Under the pieces are notes generated by a model, which was given only the letters and a program-made list of their open reading frames with translations, did not search any database and was not told where the DNA came from. The position numbers were made by a program, and so were the translations under genes. From SG8-30 sp963715485 (GTDB lineage: Bacteria; Pseudomonadota; Gammaproteobacteria; Steroidobacterales; Steroidobacteraceae), in contig OY970244.1 of assembly GCA_963715485.1 (NCBI GenBank), positions 2,914,001 through 2,978,000 of the forward strand: a stretch of 64,000 nt of DNA. The letters run 5' to 3'. This document shows positions 24,439 through 32,973 of this stretch, in pieces; positions within the stretch are counted from its first letter, which is position 1, and each line of letters opens with the position of its first letter.

Positions 24439-26298
24439 TTGGCTGCAGGCAGGCCAACTGCGTTCGCGGTCGGCGACTGGCTCGTCGAGCCTGATCTCAA
24501 TCGGATCAGCACGGCGACCGAGTCAATCTACTTGCGCAAGCAGCTGATGGACATGCTGGTCTACCTGGCGGAGCAGCAGGGCAGGGTCACGACCCTGGAA
24601 GCGCTACACGACGACCTGTGGCGCGGCAAAGTCGTCACCAGCGGGACGATCTACAGCTGCATCGCCGACCTGCGCCAGGCGCTGGCCCGTGACGGCAGAC
24701 AGATCGACTACATCGAGACGATCCCAAAGACCGGCTACCGGCTCGCCTCACCGGTGGTCACAAGACCTACGCCCGCGAATCGTGACGGCGCCAGCCCTGG
24801 CGCATCGGTCGCCATCCTGCCGCTCACAAACCGGAGCGAGGATCCGCAGATCGAGTATCTGTGCGAGGGAATCGTCGACGAAGTGCTTCACCGTCTCAAG
24901 CAGATCCGGGGTCTGAGGGTCTTTTCCGCTTTCACGCTCAGGGAGGAAAAGCTGGACCCGCGAGTGGTTGGCCTGCGCTTTGGCGCCCGCACGGTGCTGA
25001 GCGGGAGCCTGCGCAAGTCAGGCGACAGACTGCGTCTCACTTTCAGGCTAGACGACGTGTACAGCGGCGAGTCGATATGGGCCGACCGTTACGACCACCA
25101 GATCTCGGACGTCTTGGAGATCCAGGATTTGGTCGCCACGCAGATTGCACAGGCGCTGAGCCCGGCCCTTGGTACCGATACACCGAAGCAGATTGGTACG
25201 CGCAAGACCGAGTCGACGAGTTTCGCAGCGCTGAATGCGTTCCTTCTCGGCAAGCACGCCTTGTCCGGCATGACGGCTGAAAGCTTCGACGACGCGATCC
25301 GCTACTTCCAGCAGGCGATAGCCATTGACCCGACCTTCGCTCGCGCACACTACCGGCTCTATCTGGCGTGCCACATGAGTCGGCGGTATCACGGTGGTGG
25401 CCAGGCGCGACTCGAGATGGCGCGCGTCGCGGCAGCCAATGCAAGGAGATACGGCTTTCGTCCGCCGGTCCCGTGGATCCACATCGAGCGACGACTCTAC
25501 CGGGAAGGCTTGCCGGATGCGCGAAGCCTGGCGCTGGAGGCCATAGAAAAGATTCGCGACAACGATCCGGAATGGGGAAGTTTCGGCTATGAGCAACTTA
25601 CCTGGGTCCTCCCAGCTTTCGGTTTCTTCGTGGCCACGCGGGATTTCGCCAAGCACATGTTCGACTCGCCGTGGCACAACTTCGAGGACTCGGACGCCGA
25701 CGAGGAGTTGCCCAATTACTTCGCTGCGATCGGTGAGTTCGGCGAAGCCATCCGCCTGTGGTCGAGCGAAATCCAGAAGGATCCGGGGTGCCCGCTGTTC
25801 CGTTACGAAAGATCAGTGCTGTATTCGCGTACCGGGCAGTTTCACTACGCTGAGCGCGACATCGAGACCCTGGAAGATGACCAATTCTCTCATGTTGCGA
25901 AAGCTTTCTATCACTTCTGGCACAAGCAACCCGAGCGGGTCCGGGAGTATCACGACAAGCTGCGCTCGCTCAAGAATGTCCACGGTTCCTTTCTCGTCTA
26001 TACCCACTGCATGCTGGACGAAATGGATCAGTCACTGGAGCATTATGTGAGGGCTGTCAGCTTCCGGCCGATCAGCTTCATCGATTTCGGTCCGCTTCGA
26101 GTCATGTGCCGCGCCAAGTTGCCTGGCTCACTGATCGAGCGGATGGAGCAACATCCAATCTTTGCGGACCTCCTGGCCAAGCAGGGAATCACGGCCGGGC
26201 GGCAGGCCGAGCTGATGGAGCGGCTCAACGAGATCGCCACGATCACGGGCATCACTGTCGCTCCAGACGAGCCACTGCCGGCTGGACGGTTACCCTGA
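24439..26298 (+). CDS. Winged-helix regulator with TolB-like and TPR-like domains
   Basis: Residues 1-105 form an OmpR/PhoB-type winged helix of the CadC kind: LRKQLMDMLVYLAEQQGRV, DDLWRGK and the ending IETIPKTGYRL. Residues about 115-235 resemble the TolB-like/FlgO-like domain often fused to such regulators (VAILPLTNRSED, GARTVLSGSLRKSGD, WADRYD). The rest is TPR-like (AIRYFQQAIAIDPTFARAHYRL). No membrane helix is seen, unlike classical CadC, so it should be cytoplasmic. The start is a TTG at 24439 with AGGAG ten bases before. It is divergent from the DUF4242 pair across 218 bp, which makes them plausible targets. Its ligand is unknown. Confidence 0.8.
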   Translation: MAAGRPTAFAVGDWLVEPDLNRISTATESIYLRKQLMDMLVYLAEQQGRVTTLEALHDDLWRGKVVTSGTIYSCIADLRQALARDGRQIDYIETIPKTGYRLASPVVTRPTPANRDGASPGASVAILPLTNRSEDPQIEYLCEGIVDEVLHRLKQIRGLRVFSAFTLREEKLDPRVVGLRFGARTVLSGSLRKSGDRLRLTFRLDDVYSGESIWADRYDHQISDVLEIQDLVATQIAQALSPALGTDTPKQIGTRKTESTSFAALNAFLLGKHALSGMTAESFDDAIRYFQQAIAIDPTFARAHYRLYLACHMSRRYHGGGQARLEMARVAAANARRYGFRPPVPWIHIERRLYREGLPDARSLALEAIEKIRDNDPEWGSFGYEQLTWVLPAFGFFVATRDFAKHMFDSPWHNFEDSDADEELPNYFAAIGEFGEAIRLWSSEIQKDPGCPLFRYERSVLYSRTGQFHYAERDIETLEDDQFSHVAKAFYHFWHKQPERVREYHDKLRSLKNVHGSFLVYTHCMLDEMDQSLEHYVRAVSFRPISFIDFGPLRVMCRAKLPGSLIERMEQHPIFADLLAKQGITAGRQAELMERLNEIATITGITVAPDEPLPAGRLP

Positions 26299-26342
26299 GA
26301 GATTCCGCCTGCGGCCTCAGCGACGATTGGCGCAACCCTATA

Positions 26343-27833
26343 ATGGCGACTCGGGCGGCAGCTACGGCGGATCCGGTATTGAACCTGCTCGAACAGCAGC
26401 GAGCGAAGATCCTGGTTGCCGGGGCCGGTGGCGCCATTGGCACGGCTGTTTGCCGGGAACTGTCTGCGGACCACGACGTCATCGCTCTGGTGGGCTCTGA
26501 TTTTCGTATCGGACCGGCCGGACCAGAGCCTGCAATCGAGTGGCGCGCCTGCGAAGCCTTTTCAAGACGGGACGTGGAAGCCGCAATCGCAGGCTGCGAA
26601 TACATCGTGTACCTCGTGCACACCAGGATGCCCACTGCCCGCCTCGACCAGGCGGCGTGCGAGGACCTGGACCTGCTGATTGCCGACAACGTGGCCCGCG
26701 CATCCAGCCGACATGGTGTCAAGCAGATCGTGTACCTAGGCGGCTATGTTCCCAAGGGGAGTATCGAGACGTCGGTCCATAAGAGACGTACCGAAGTGAT
26801 GGACGCGCTTTCCTCCTACGGCACACCAGTCACGGCGCTGCGTGCCGGACTGGTGGTGGCACCGGGGAGCAATGCAGTGAAGCTGCTCGCCAACGCAGCC
26901 ACGCGACTGCCCATCGTGCTGGTTCCGAAATGGGCCTTGACTCGCAAACAACCCATCGCGGTCAGCGATGTCATTCGAGGCATTCGATTCTGCCTGGGAA
27001 ATCAGGCCACATATGGAGAACAACTTGAAATTGGCGGGCCTGTCGCCCTCAACTATGGGGACCTGCTGCGGCAGGCTGCGGACGTTCTGCACAGGAGACC
27101 GGTGATCCTGGCAGTCCCCTTGTTTCCGCCCCGCCTCTACGAGTGGTACCTGAGGCTGCTAGATCGCCGCGCCCATCAGGACCTGGTGCGGCTGGCGGTC
27201 GAACAACTCCGCCATGATATGGATGTTCCGGACAGTCCACTACAGCGCTTTATCGCCAACGGTGCGACGCTGCCACGAGACCTCGTCGCGCGCGAAATAG
27301 AGCAGCTGGGCGGCCATCTACCCGTCAATCCTAGGGAGGCATTCTTGCGGAGATACCTGTCCGCAATCAGGTCCAGGCGCGGCGTGCGCTCGATCCAGCG
27401 CCTGGCGCTTCCGATGGGCCTTGACGCCACCTGGGTTGCCAAACATTACTTCCAGTGGCTGCCGCGTTTTACCTGGCACCTGGTCGTTTGCGAAGTGGAT
27501 GAGCACAGCTCCTGCCGTGTCTATAACCGGCTGCCACGGTTGCTCCTCCTGGAACTGACTTTCCAGCCTGGCGACAGCTCCCCCGACCGCTGCATGTACT
27601 TCATTACCGGCGGCCTGCTGGCCCGGGGACAGAGCGAAGGAAGACCAAGGCTCGAGTTTCGGGATGTACTGAACGGTCGCAATACGATCGTGGCCATTCA
27701 TGATTTTGCACCGCAACTTCCCTGGGTCTTCTACAGGGCGACTCAGGCGGCAATTCACCTGGTCGTGATGCGCGCATTTCAGCGGCACATGGCTGGGCTT
27801 GCTTCACCATCTGCGGCCGAACTTCAAGACTGA
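26343..27833 (+). CDS. NmrA/YbjT-type NAD(P)-binding protein with DUF2867-like C-terminus
   Basis: From the ATG at 26343 the 496 residues begin, after a short lead, with a Rossmann segment KILVAGAGGAIGTAVCREL, typical of atypical SDR/NmrA proteins. IVYLGGYVPKGS and a YbjT-like middle part follow. The C-terminal 150 residues (WVAKHYFQW, YFITGGLL, WVFYRATQAAIH) resemble DUF2867, which is often fused to this fold. The reaction is unknown. It lies 44 bp after the regulator gene on the same strand and may be co-transcribed. No good ribosome binding site is seen, so the start is moderately sure. Confidence 0.75.
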   Translation: MATRAAATADPVLNLLEQQRAKILVAGAGGAIGTAVCRELSADHDVIALVGSDFRIGPAGPEPAIEWRACEAFSRRDVEAAIAGCEYIVYLVHTRMPTARLDQAACEDLDLLIADNVARASSRHGVKQIVYLGGYVPKGSIETSVHKRRTEVMDALSSYGTPVTALRAGLVVAPGSNAVKLLANAATRLPIVLVPKWALTRKQPIAVSDVIRGIRFCLGNQATYGEQLEIGGPVALNYGDLLRQAADVLHRRPVILAVPLFPPRLYEWYLRLLDRRAHQDLVRLAVEQLRHDMDVPDSPLQRFIANGATLPRDLVAREIEQLGGHLPVNPREAFLRRYLSAIRSRRGVRSIQRLALPMGLDATWVAKHYFQWLPRFTWHLVVCEVDEHSSCRVYNRLPRLLLLELTFQPGDSSPDRCMYFITGGLLARGQSEGRPRLEFRDVLNGRNTIVAIHDFAPQLPWVFYRATQAAIHLVVMRAFQRHMAGLASPSAAELQD

Positions 27834-27856
27834 TCATTCCAGGCAAGTGATCAGTC
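27828..27856. repeat. Perfect inverted repeat at the stop of the NmrA-type gene
   Basis: GACTGATCA, an 11-nt spacer and TGATCAGTC form a perfect 9-bp stem that includes the stop codon at 27831-27833. It lies between convergent genes. It may limit read-through from either side; no T-run is present. Confidence 0.45.
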
Positions 27857-27981
27857 GCGACTGTCGGGCGTTGATCATTGAATGGTTCGTTCCCATTGAA
27901 CTTACCAACTGCTGAAGCCTTGCACCGAAGGCGCGGTCAGGCTCCGGAACTACCGATACCGTTTATCCGCTGGCGCGCATA

Positions 27982-29682
27982 TCAGCCCAGCAACCCCTCG
28001 TGCTCACACACGCGCCGCAGGAAGCTCAGCGGCATGTTGCCCGAGACCAGGTACAGGTGGTGGAAGCGCCGGTCGAGCTCGACGCCCGAAAGCGTGCTGG
28101 CCCGACCCACGTCGCGCTTGAGATCCCAGACCAATCGGTTGCCGGCCAGGTAGCTCAGCGGGTAGCCGCGCTCCTGGCTGTACCAGTTCAACTCGGCCTG
28201 GACGCGCCCGGGAACGAAGCCTGTCACGGCCGCGAGCAGGTTTCCGGCGGCCTCGAAGGGATCGTCGCCCGTGAGGTCACAGGGAACGCCGACGTCGAGA
28301 AAGTCCTTCTCACCAGTCATGAAGAACAGGTCGATGGCCACCCGTGCGCCGATGCGGCTGATGTCGCGCTTGGCACCGAAGCGCGCCTCGTCAGTCAGGT
28401 CCCCCATGTAGCCCATGTCGAGCATGTAGTCCTCGAGCATGGTCGTCCAGCCTTCAGCGTGGTGCATCCCATCGTAGTGGCGCCGGATGATCGACGGGTG
28501 CATGGCGGCAAACGCCAGCTGCAGGTGGTGCCCCGGGATGCCCTCATGGATCATCATGCCGGGAATGGACAACTCGGTGTGCTCGGCGGCAAGTTCGTCG
28601 GAGAGCGTCAGGTACACGAGGCTCCTGCGCACGCCTGGCCGGAAGGCCGGGGGCGGCATCATCGCGCCAGCCGGGATGCTCGGCGTCATGAAGCCAGGTG
28701 TCCGCATGATCCTCAGGTCCTGCTCCGCGGGCACCGGAAAGAGACCACGCTGCTCAATGAAGGCGTCGATGCGGCGCCGCTCCTCCTCATAGCGGTCGAG
28801 GATGTCCTCGAGTCGTCCGTTCGTCAGCGGTACCTTGTAGCGATCCGCAAGGAAGCGCGTGACGTCATCGGCCGTAGCGCTGGCCGGCAACCTGTACTTC
28901 GCCACCAGCTGGCCCCGCAATGACTCGACGATCTCGCCGGTCTCTGCCAGGAACTCGCGAGCCATGGCATGTAGCTGCTCCAGGCTCCGGTCGATGCCCT
29001 TGAGCTCGACGATACGTCGCGCATCGGCTTCGCTGAGGTGAAGCTGACGGGTAGTTGGCAGCATCGCGAGACGCGCTGTATAAGCCCGCAGCGCGTCCCT
29101 CGCGACGGCACTGGCCGCTTCGAGCCGCGTCCGCCCATCCCAGCGCGCCTCCACCGCCCAGCCCTGGAGCGTGTCGAACAGCTCGGGCAGCTCCGACACC
29201 TTGTCGAGCTCCATGGATACCCAGCGCGCCACTGGCGTGTCGAGGCGGTCAAGCAGCGCGTCAAGATAGCCGGGAATCGCCTCGATACGGCTGGTGATCG
29301 TGCCGAGCCGCTCAGCCGGCTCGCGGGGATCGTTTACGAACTGCAGGAAGATGCCGTCGCCCAGGTCATCGCCGGCCGAGGGCAGCTGCGCCTGGCGGGT
29401 CCGCCCGTTGAAAGTGTAGGTCGCCTCGTGGATCCGCGCCTCCAGCGTCAGGCGCGCCAGGTCCGCGTCGAGCGTGGTGTCGAAATCCAGCGAGCCGCGG
29501 TCCATGGTGTCGAGTCGCGCCAGCAGCGCCCGGGCGCGCCGCGCTCGCGCCTCGAATGCCGACGCGGACGGGTCAGGCAGCTCATCGAGTCGCCGCTCGA
29601 CGCCGAGGCTTACGCAGGAATTCGGGTCCTCGAGCAGGTGCTCGTGGTAGTCCTGCACGAAGCTATCGAAACCATCGGACAC
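27982..29682 (-). CDS. DUF885 family metallopeptidase-like protein
   Basis: The 566-residue protein belongs to the DUF885 family, related to M32-type zinc carboxypeptidases. The zinc-binding motif HEGIPGHH and a later HHAEGW segment are seen around residues 380-415. There is no signal peptide, so it is likely cytoplasmic. The start is a GTG at 29682 with GGGAGG six bases upstream. It is convergent with the NmrA-type gene and lies downstream of the BNR/MoaD-like pair on the same strand after a 195-bp gap in which I see nothing. Substrate is unknown. Confidence 0.85.
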   Translation of the reverse strand: MSDGFDSFVQDYHEHLLEDPNSCVSLGVERRLDELPDPSASAFEARARRARALLARLDTMDRGSLDFDTTLDADLARLTLEARIHEATYTFNGRTRQAQLPSAGDDLGDGIFLQFVNDPREPAERLGTITSRIEAIPGYLDALLDRLDTPVARWVSMELDKVSELPELFDTLQGWAVEARWDGRTRLEAASAVARDALRAYTARLAMLPTTRQLHLSEADARRIVELKGIDRSLEQLHAMAREFLAETGEIVESLRGQLVAKYRLPASATADDVTRFLADRYKVPLTNGRLEDILDRYEEERRRIDAFIEQRGLFPVPAEQDLRIMRTPGFMTPSIPAGAMMPPPAFRPGVRRSLVYLTLSDELAAEHTELSIPGMMIHEGIPGHHLQLAFAAMHPSIIRRHYDGMHHAEGWTTMLEDYMLDMGYMGDLTDEARFGAKRDISRIGARVAIDLFFMTGEKDFLDVGVPCDLTGDDPFEAAGNLLAAVTGFVPGRVQAELNWYSQERGYPLSYLAGNRLVWDLKRDVGRASTLSGVELDRRFHHLYLVSGNMPLSFLRRVCEHEGLLG

Positions 29683-29877
29683 GGCGGCCTCCCGGTGGAA
29701 TGGGGGCGTAGCTTGTCATTACCGGCAACGGGAGGCCAGTGACGGGCTTGCCGGGTCGGCGTGACCAACATGCGAGTTGATTTCGCCGCCCTGACCATCA
29801 GGGTCGATCTACACCGCGCCACTTGCCGCTTCAGGCACGCGATGCGAGGTTGACTCTGCGCTGAGTCGAATGCGCCG

Positions 29878-30173
29878 TCAACCGCCCGCCATGGCGCCAA
29901 CGACCCGCAACGGCTCCATGCCGCTGACAACTGCCTCGGGCAGTAAGGTGTCCGGAGGGTCGAATGACAGATCCTGCCTGCAGGCAACGAAGCGGATGAG
30001 TGGGCGGCGCTGCAGCGTGCCATGGTCGCGCATGGTCCCGCGCAGCACGGGAAACGCGCCTCGAGCGCGCTCAGCAGGGCATCGATTGTGGGCGGTCCGC
30101 TGACTTCCAGTTCCAGCTCGCCGTCGATGCGCGCGAGATTGCACAGGTGATAGGGCAAGACCACGCGGATCAC
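29878..30173 (-). pseudogene. MoaD/ThiS-like small protein gene with one frame change
   Basis: The N-terminal half starts at a GTG (30173) and reads VIRVVLPYHLCNLARI with an ARFP segment; the C-terminal half continues in another frame from FPVLRGTMRDHG to a GAMAGG end at 29878. Joining them needs one extra base at the CCC run (complement of 30049-30051). The repaired product is 98 residues with a MoaD/ThiS-like ubiquitin-fold look. The double-Gly end fits a sulfur-carrier protein. The GTG overlaps the TGA of the BNR gene by 4 bp, so the pair is translationally coupled. A single-base sequencing error is as likely as a real lesion. Confidence 0.65.
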
Positions 30174-31336
30174 GGCAGAGTCTGCACCTCGACGGACAGC
30201 ACGCCGGGAAGATCGCGGACAATCGGAGTCCACCTGTCGCCGCCATCCGGCGAGCAGTAGACCTGACCGCCAGTCGTACCGAAATACACACCGCAGGGAT
30301 CGAGCTGGTCGACCGCCATCGCGTCACGCAGCACGTTGACGTAGCAGTCTGTCTGCGGCAGACCCTTGGTGAGTGGCTCCCACTCGTTGCCGCCCGTCTG
30401 GCTACGATATACCCGCAGCTTGCCATCAGGCGGGTAGTGGAGCGAATCGCTCGTGATGGGCACGACGTAGATCGTCTCTGGCTCGTGCGCGTGAACATCG
30501 ATGGGAAAGCCAAAATCCGTCGGCAGGTTCCCGCTGACTTCACTCCACTGGTCGCCTGCGTCGTCACTACGCATGATGTCCCAGTGCTTCTGCATGAACA
30601 GTACATCCGGACGCGATGGATGATGCGCGATGCGGTGCACGCAGTGACCGACTTCCGCGTCAGGGTCGGGCAGCTCGTAAGGCGAGCGCAGCCCGCGGTT
30701 GATGGGCTTCCACGTCTGTCCACCATCATCGCTTCGAAACGCGCCTGCGGCCGAGATGGCGACGTAGATGCGGTCTGGGTTCCCCGGGTCGAGCAGAATG
30801 GTGTGCAGACACATTCCGCCTGCGCCTGGCTGCCAGAGGTGCCCCTTGGCCTGGCGCAGGCCCGGCAGCTCCTGCCAGGTACTGCCGCCGTCCGTTGTCC
30901 TGAAGATCGCCGCGTCTTCCGCACCCGCGTACGCGGTGTCCGGGTCCGTGTGCGACGGCTCGATGTGCCAGACACGCCTGAACTCCCACGGACGTTGCGA
31001 ACCGTCGTGGAACTTGTGCGTGCCCACCTCGCCTTCATAAAGGAACATGTTGCTCTGTCCGCCGGGAATCCCGTCGGCGCCCGCCAGGTCCTCAGATCCG
31101 GTACCAGGCGGGCTCCAGGTCTTCCCTCCGTCATCCGAGCGCTGGATGACCTGGCCAAACCAGCCGCTGGTCTGCGACGCGTAAATACGGTTCGGGTCCC
31201 GCGGTGAACCCTTGAGGTGGTACACCTCCCAGCCCGCAAAATGCGGACCGTCCACCTTCCACTGCTCGCGCCTGCCATCTGCCGTCAAGATGAAGGCGCC
31301 CTTCTTCGTGCCGACCAGTACCCGAATCGAGCTCAT
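30170..31336 (-). CDS. BNR/Asp-box repeat beta-propeller protein (sialidase-like fold)
   Basis: The 388 residues contain repeated Asp-box motifs (SDDGGKTW, TTDGGSTW, SDDGGQTW, SPDGGDRW), the blades of a sialidase/YVTN-like propeller. No signal peptide or catalytic sialidase Arg triad is evident, so naming it a sialidase would be wrong. GGAGG stands before the ATG at 31336. It is immediately followed, with a 4-bp overlap, by the MoaD-like gene; this BNR-MoaD arrangement also occurs elsewhere from memory, and its function is not known to me. Confidence 0.82.
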   Translation of the reverse strand: MSSIRVLVGTKKGAFILTADGRREQWKVDGPHFAGWEVYHLKGSPRDPNRIYASQTSGWFGQVIQRSDDGGKTWSPPGTGSEDLAGADGIPGGQSNMFLYEGEVGTHKFHDGSQRPWEFRRVWHIEPSHTDPDTAYAGAEDAAIFRTTDGGSTWQELPGLRQAKGHLWQPGAGGMCLHTILLDPGNPDRIYVAISAAGAFRSDDGGQTWKPINRGLRSPYELPDPDAEVGHCVHRIAHHPSRPDVLFMQKHWDIMRSDDAGDQWSEVSGNLPTDFGFPIDVHAHEPETIYVVPITSDSLHYPPDGKLRVYRSQTGGNEWEPLTKGLPQTDCYVNVLRDAMAVDQLDPCGVYFGTTGGQVYCSPDGGDRWTPIVRDLPGVLSVEVQTLP

Positions 31337-31511
31337 CGAGCCTCCTCCAGGAACCAGAACGGCAGCACCGTCCGGCCCTCCCCGAGATGGAGACCGAGAT
31401 TACCATGGCCGAGAACTGCGTGTCGCGACTGCGCGGGGGCAGTGGACTGCGATCGACGTCCGGGCTAGCCCGCGGACAACGTCGCGGTACCAGGACCCAT
31501 TGCCAGCAGGC

Positions 31512-32264
31512 TTACAGGAAGACGTCTCCGCCGTTCGGACTCAGGCATTGACCGTGGTAATGGCGACCGTCCTCGCTGGCCAGAAAGACGTAGCTCGGCA
31601 CAATATCTTCGACCTCGGCGATACGGCCGAGCGGGATCCCCCTGCGGATTTCCTCGAGCAGGTCGGGCGGGACGTCAGCCAGGATAGGGGTCCGGGTCGC
31701 ACCCGGGGCAACACAGTTGATCGTGACGCCCCGATTTCCAATCTCGAGGGCGACCGAACGCGTGAAGGAAATGATCGCGCCCTTGGCAGCAGTGTAATGC
31801 GAGAAGCCGGGCGCTCCCTTGTAGGCAAGTTGGGAAGCCGTGTTGATGATGCGACCCTGGCCGCGCGCGTACATCTGCGGCAGGGTCCCGCGCGTCATGA
31901 GGAAGGTACCCCGCAGGTGCACCGCAATGACCCGGTCCCATTGCTCGACCGGAATCTCGTGGACGGGCGAGGCGGCGGCGATCCCGGCGTTGTTGACCAG
32001 TATGTCGACCCGACCGAAATGGTCCATTGCCGCCTGGCAGAGTCCATGCGCTTCAGCTTCGACGCTAACGTCTGCCTGGACAGCGATTGACTGGCGTCCA
32101 AGCTGCTTGATCTCCTCGCAGATCGTTTCAGCAGCTGCGGCCTGGTTTCCGCCCGGGTAGTTCACGACGACGTCCGCGCCCTCGTGGGCGAACCCGAGCG
32201 CGACTCCCCGCCCGATGCCGGAGCTGCTGCCGGTGACCAGGGCAATCTTGTTAAGAAGCTTCAT
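31512..32264 (-). CDS. Short-chain dehydrogenase/reductase
   Basis: This 250-residue classical SDR uses NAD(P) to oxidise or reduce an alcohol or keto group. The cofactor motif TGSSSGIG is at residues 12-19, NNAG near 90, and the catalytic Ser and Tyr-x3-Lys in NTASQ and YTAAK. CVAPGATRTPI follows, and the sequence ends PNGGDVFL, similar to glucose-1-dehydrogenase-like SDRs. An acidic residue typical of NAD preference is not at the end of the second strand (VVVNYPG), leaning to NADP. Substrate is unknown. It is divergent from the cyclic-nucleotide-binding gene across 279 bp. Confidence 0.88.
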   Translation of the reverse strand: MKLLNKIALVTGSSSGIGRGVALGFAHEGADVVVNYPGGNQAAAAETICEEIKQLGRQSIAVQADVSVEAEAHGLCQAAMDHFGRVDILVNNAGIAAASPVHEIPVEQWDRVIAVHLRGTFLMTRGTLPQMYARGQGRIINTASQLAYKGAPGFSHYTAAKGAIISFTRSVALEIGNRGVTINCVAPGATRTPILADVPPDLLEEIRRGIPLGRIAEVEDIVPSYVFLASEDGRHYHGQCLSPNGGDVFL

Positions 32265-32431
32265 GTGTTGTTTCTACGGCCTCAGGCTTCAGTAGCCATT
32301 GCGACTGATTCGGCGCTGAGAATGCCACAAGGTACGAGCAGGACCATATCCTTCCCGGCACCCGGGACATCTTGCAGCGCATTATCCGGGCAAATTCGCG
32401 GGTTTTCCGACTGTCCAAGGACGACGCCTGA

Positions 32432-32457
32432 ATTGGGCCGGGTCGCGTGCGCCCAAT
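32432..32457. promoter_or_regulatory. Inverted repeat in the SDR/cNMP-binding divergent region
   Basis: ATTGGGC and GCCCAAT flank a 12-nt spacer, 87 bp before the cyclic-nucleotide-binding gene. A second short palindrome, CTTGGCACCAAG, lies at 32512-32523. Either could be a regulator site; neither matches an operator I can name. Confidence 0.3.
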
Positions 32458-32543
32458 GTAGTTAAAACCCGGATTCAAGTTGCGCTGCAAACGTGCTTTA
32501 GGTGTCACTTACTTGGCACCAAGACGAGCGTGGAGCCACGCAG

Positions 32544-32909
32544 ATGGCGACCCTGGGCAAGGAATACAAGGACCGCGAAGTCATCGTACGGCAGGGCGAA
32601 GCCGGCGACTGCATGTATGTGGTCCAGGAAGGGGAGGTCGAAGCGATCGCGGAAGTCGACGGCAAGGAAATGCGCTTACGCAAGCTCGGACCCAACGACT
32701 TCTTCGGTGAGATGGCCCTGTTCGGAACGGAGAACCGCAGCGCCACCGTTCGCGCATTGGGCACGGCCCGGGTGCTGACGATAGACAAGAAAAGCTTCCT
32801 GGGAGGCGTCCAGGAGGATCCTTCCCTCGCCTTCAGGATGGTCAAGGTCATGTCGCAGCGCATACGCGACCTGACCGATCGACTGGCGGAGCACCACTTG
32901 AAGGGATGA
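32544..32909 (+). CDS. Stand-alone cyclic-nucleotide-binding domain protein
   Basis: The 121 residues are a single CRP-type cNMP-binding domain. The phosphate-binding cassette FFGEMALFGTENRSATVRA includes the expected Glu and Arg, so binding of cAMP or cGMP is plausible. The C-helix (MSQRIRDLTDRLAEHH) ends the protein; no helix-turn-helix follows, so it is not a CRP-type transcription factor. The start is the ATG at 32544. It lies 64 bp before a flavoprotein gene and an iron-sulfur flavoprotein gene on the same strand, so it may be a regulatory subunit for them. Confidence 0.88.
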   Translation: MATLGKEYKDREVIVRQGEAGDCMYVVQEGEVEAIAEVDGKEMRLRKLGPNDFFGEMALFGTENRSATVRALGTARVLTIDKKSFLGGVQEDPSLAFRMVKVMSQRIRDLTDRLAEHHLKG

Positions 32910-32973
32910 TCAGGGCCTGCTGCCGCAATCTGCGTGGGCGCCCACCCGCAGGATTGCCGAAGAGGAACCAGTG

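Noticed and set aside
30170..31336. Exo-sialidase
   Set aside because: Asp-box repeats define only the fold; no signal peptide or catalytic Arg triad was seen.
32544..32909. CRP/FNR transcription factor
   Set aside because: The protein ends after the C-helix; no helix-turn-helix.
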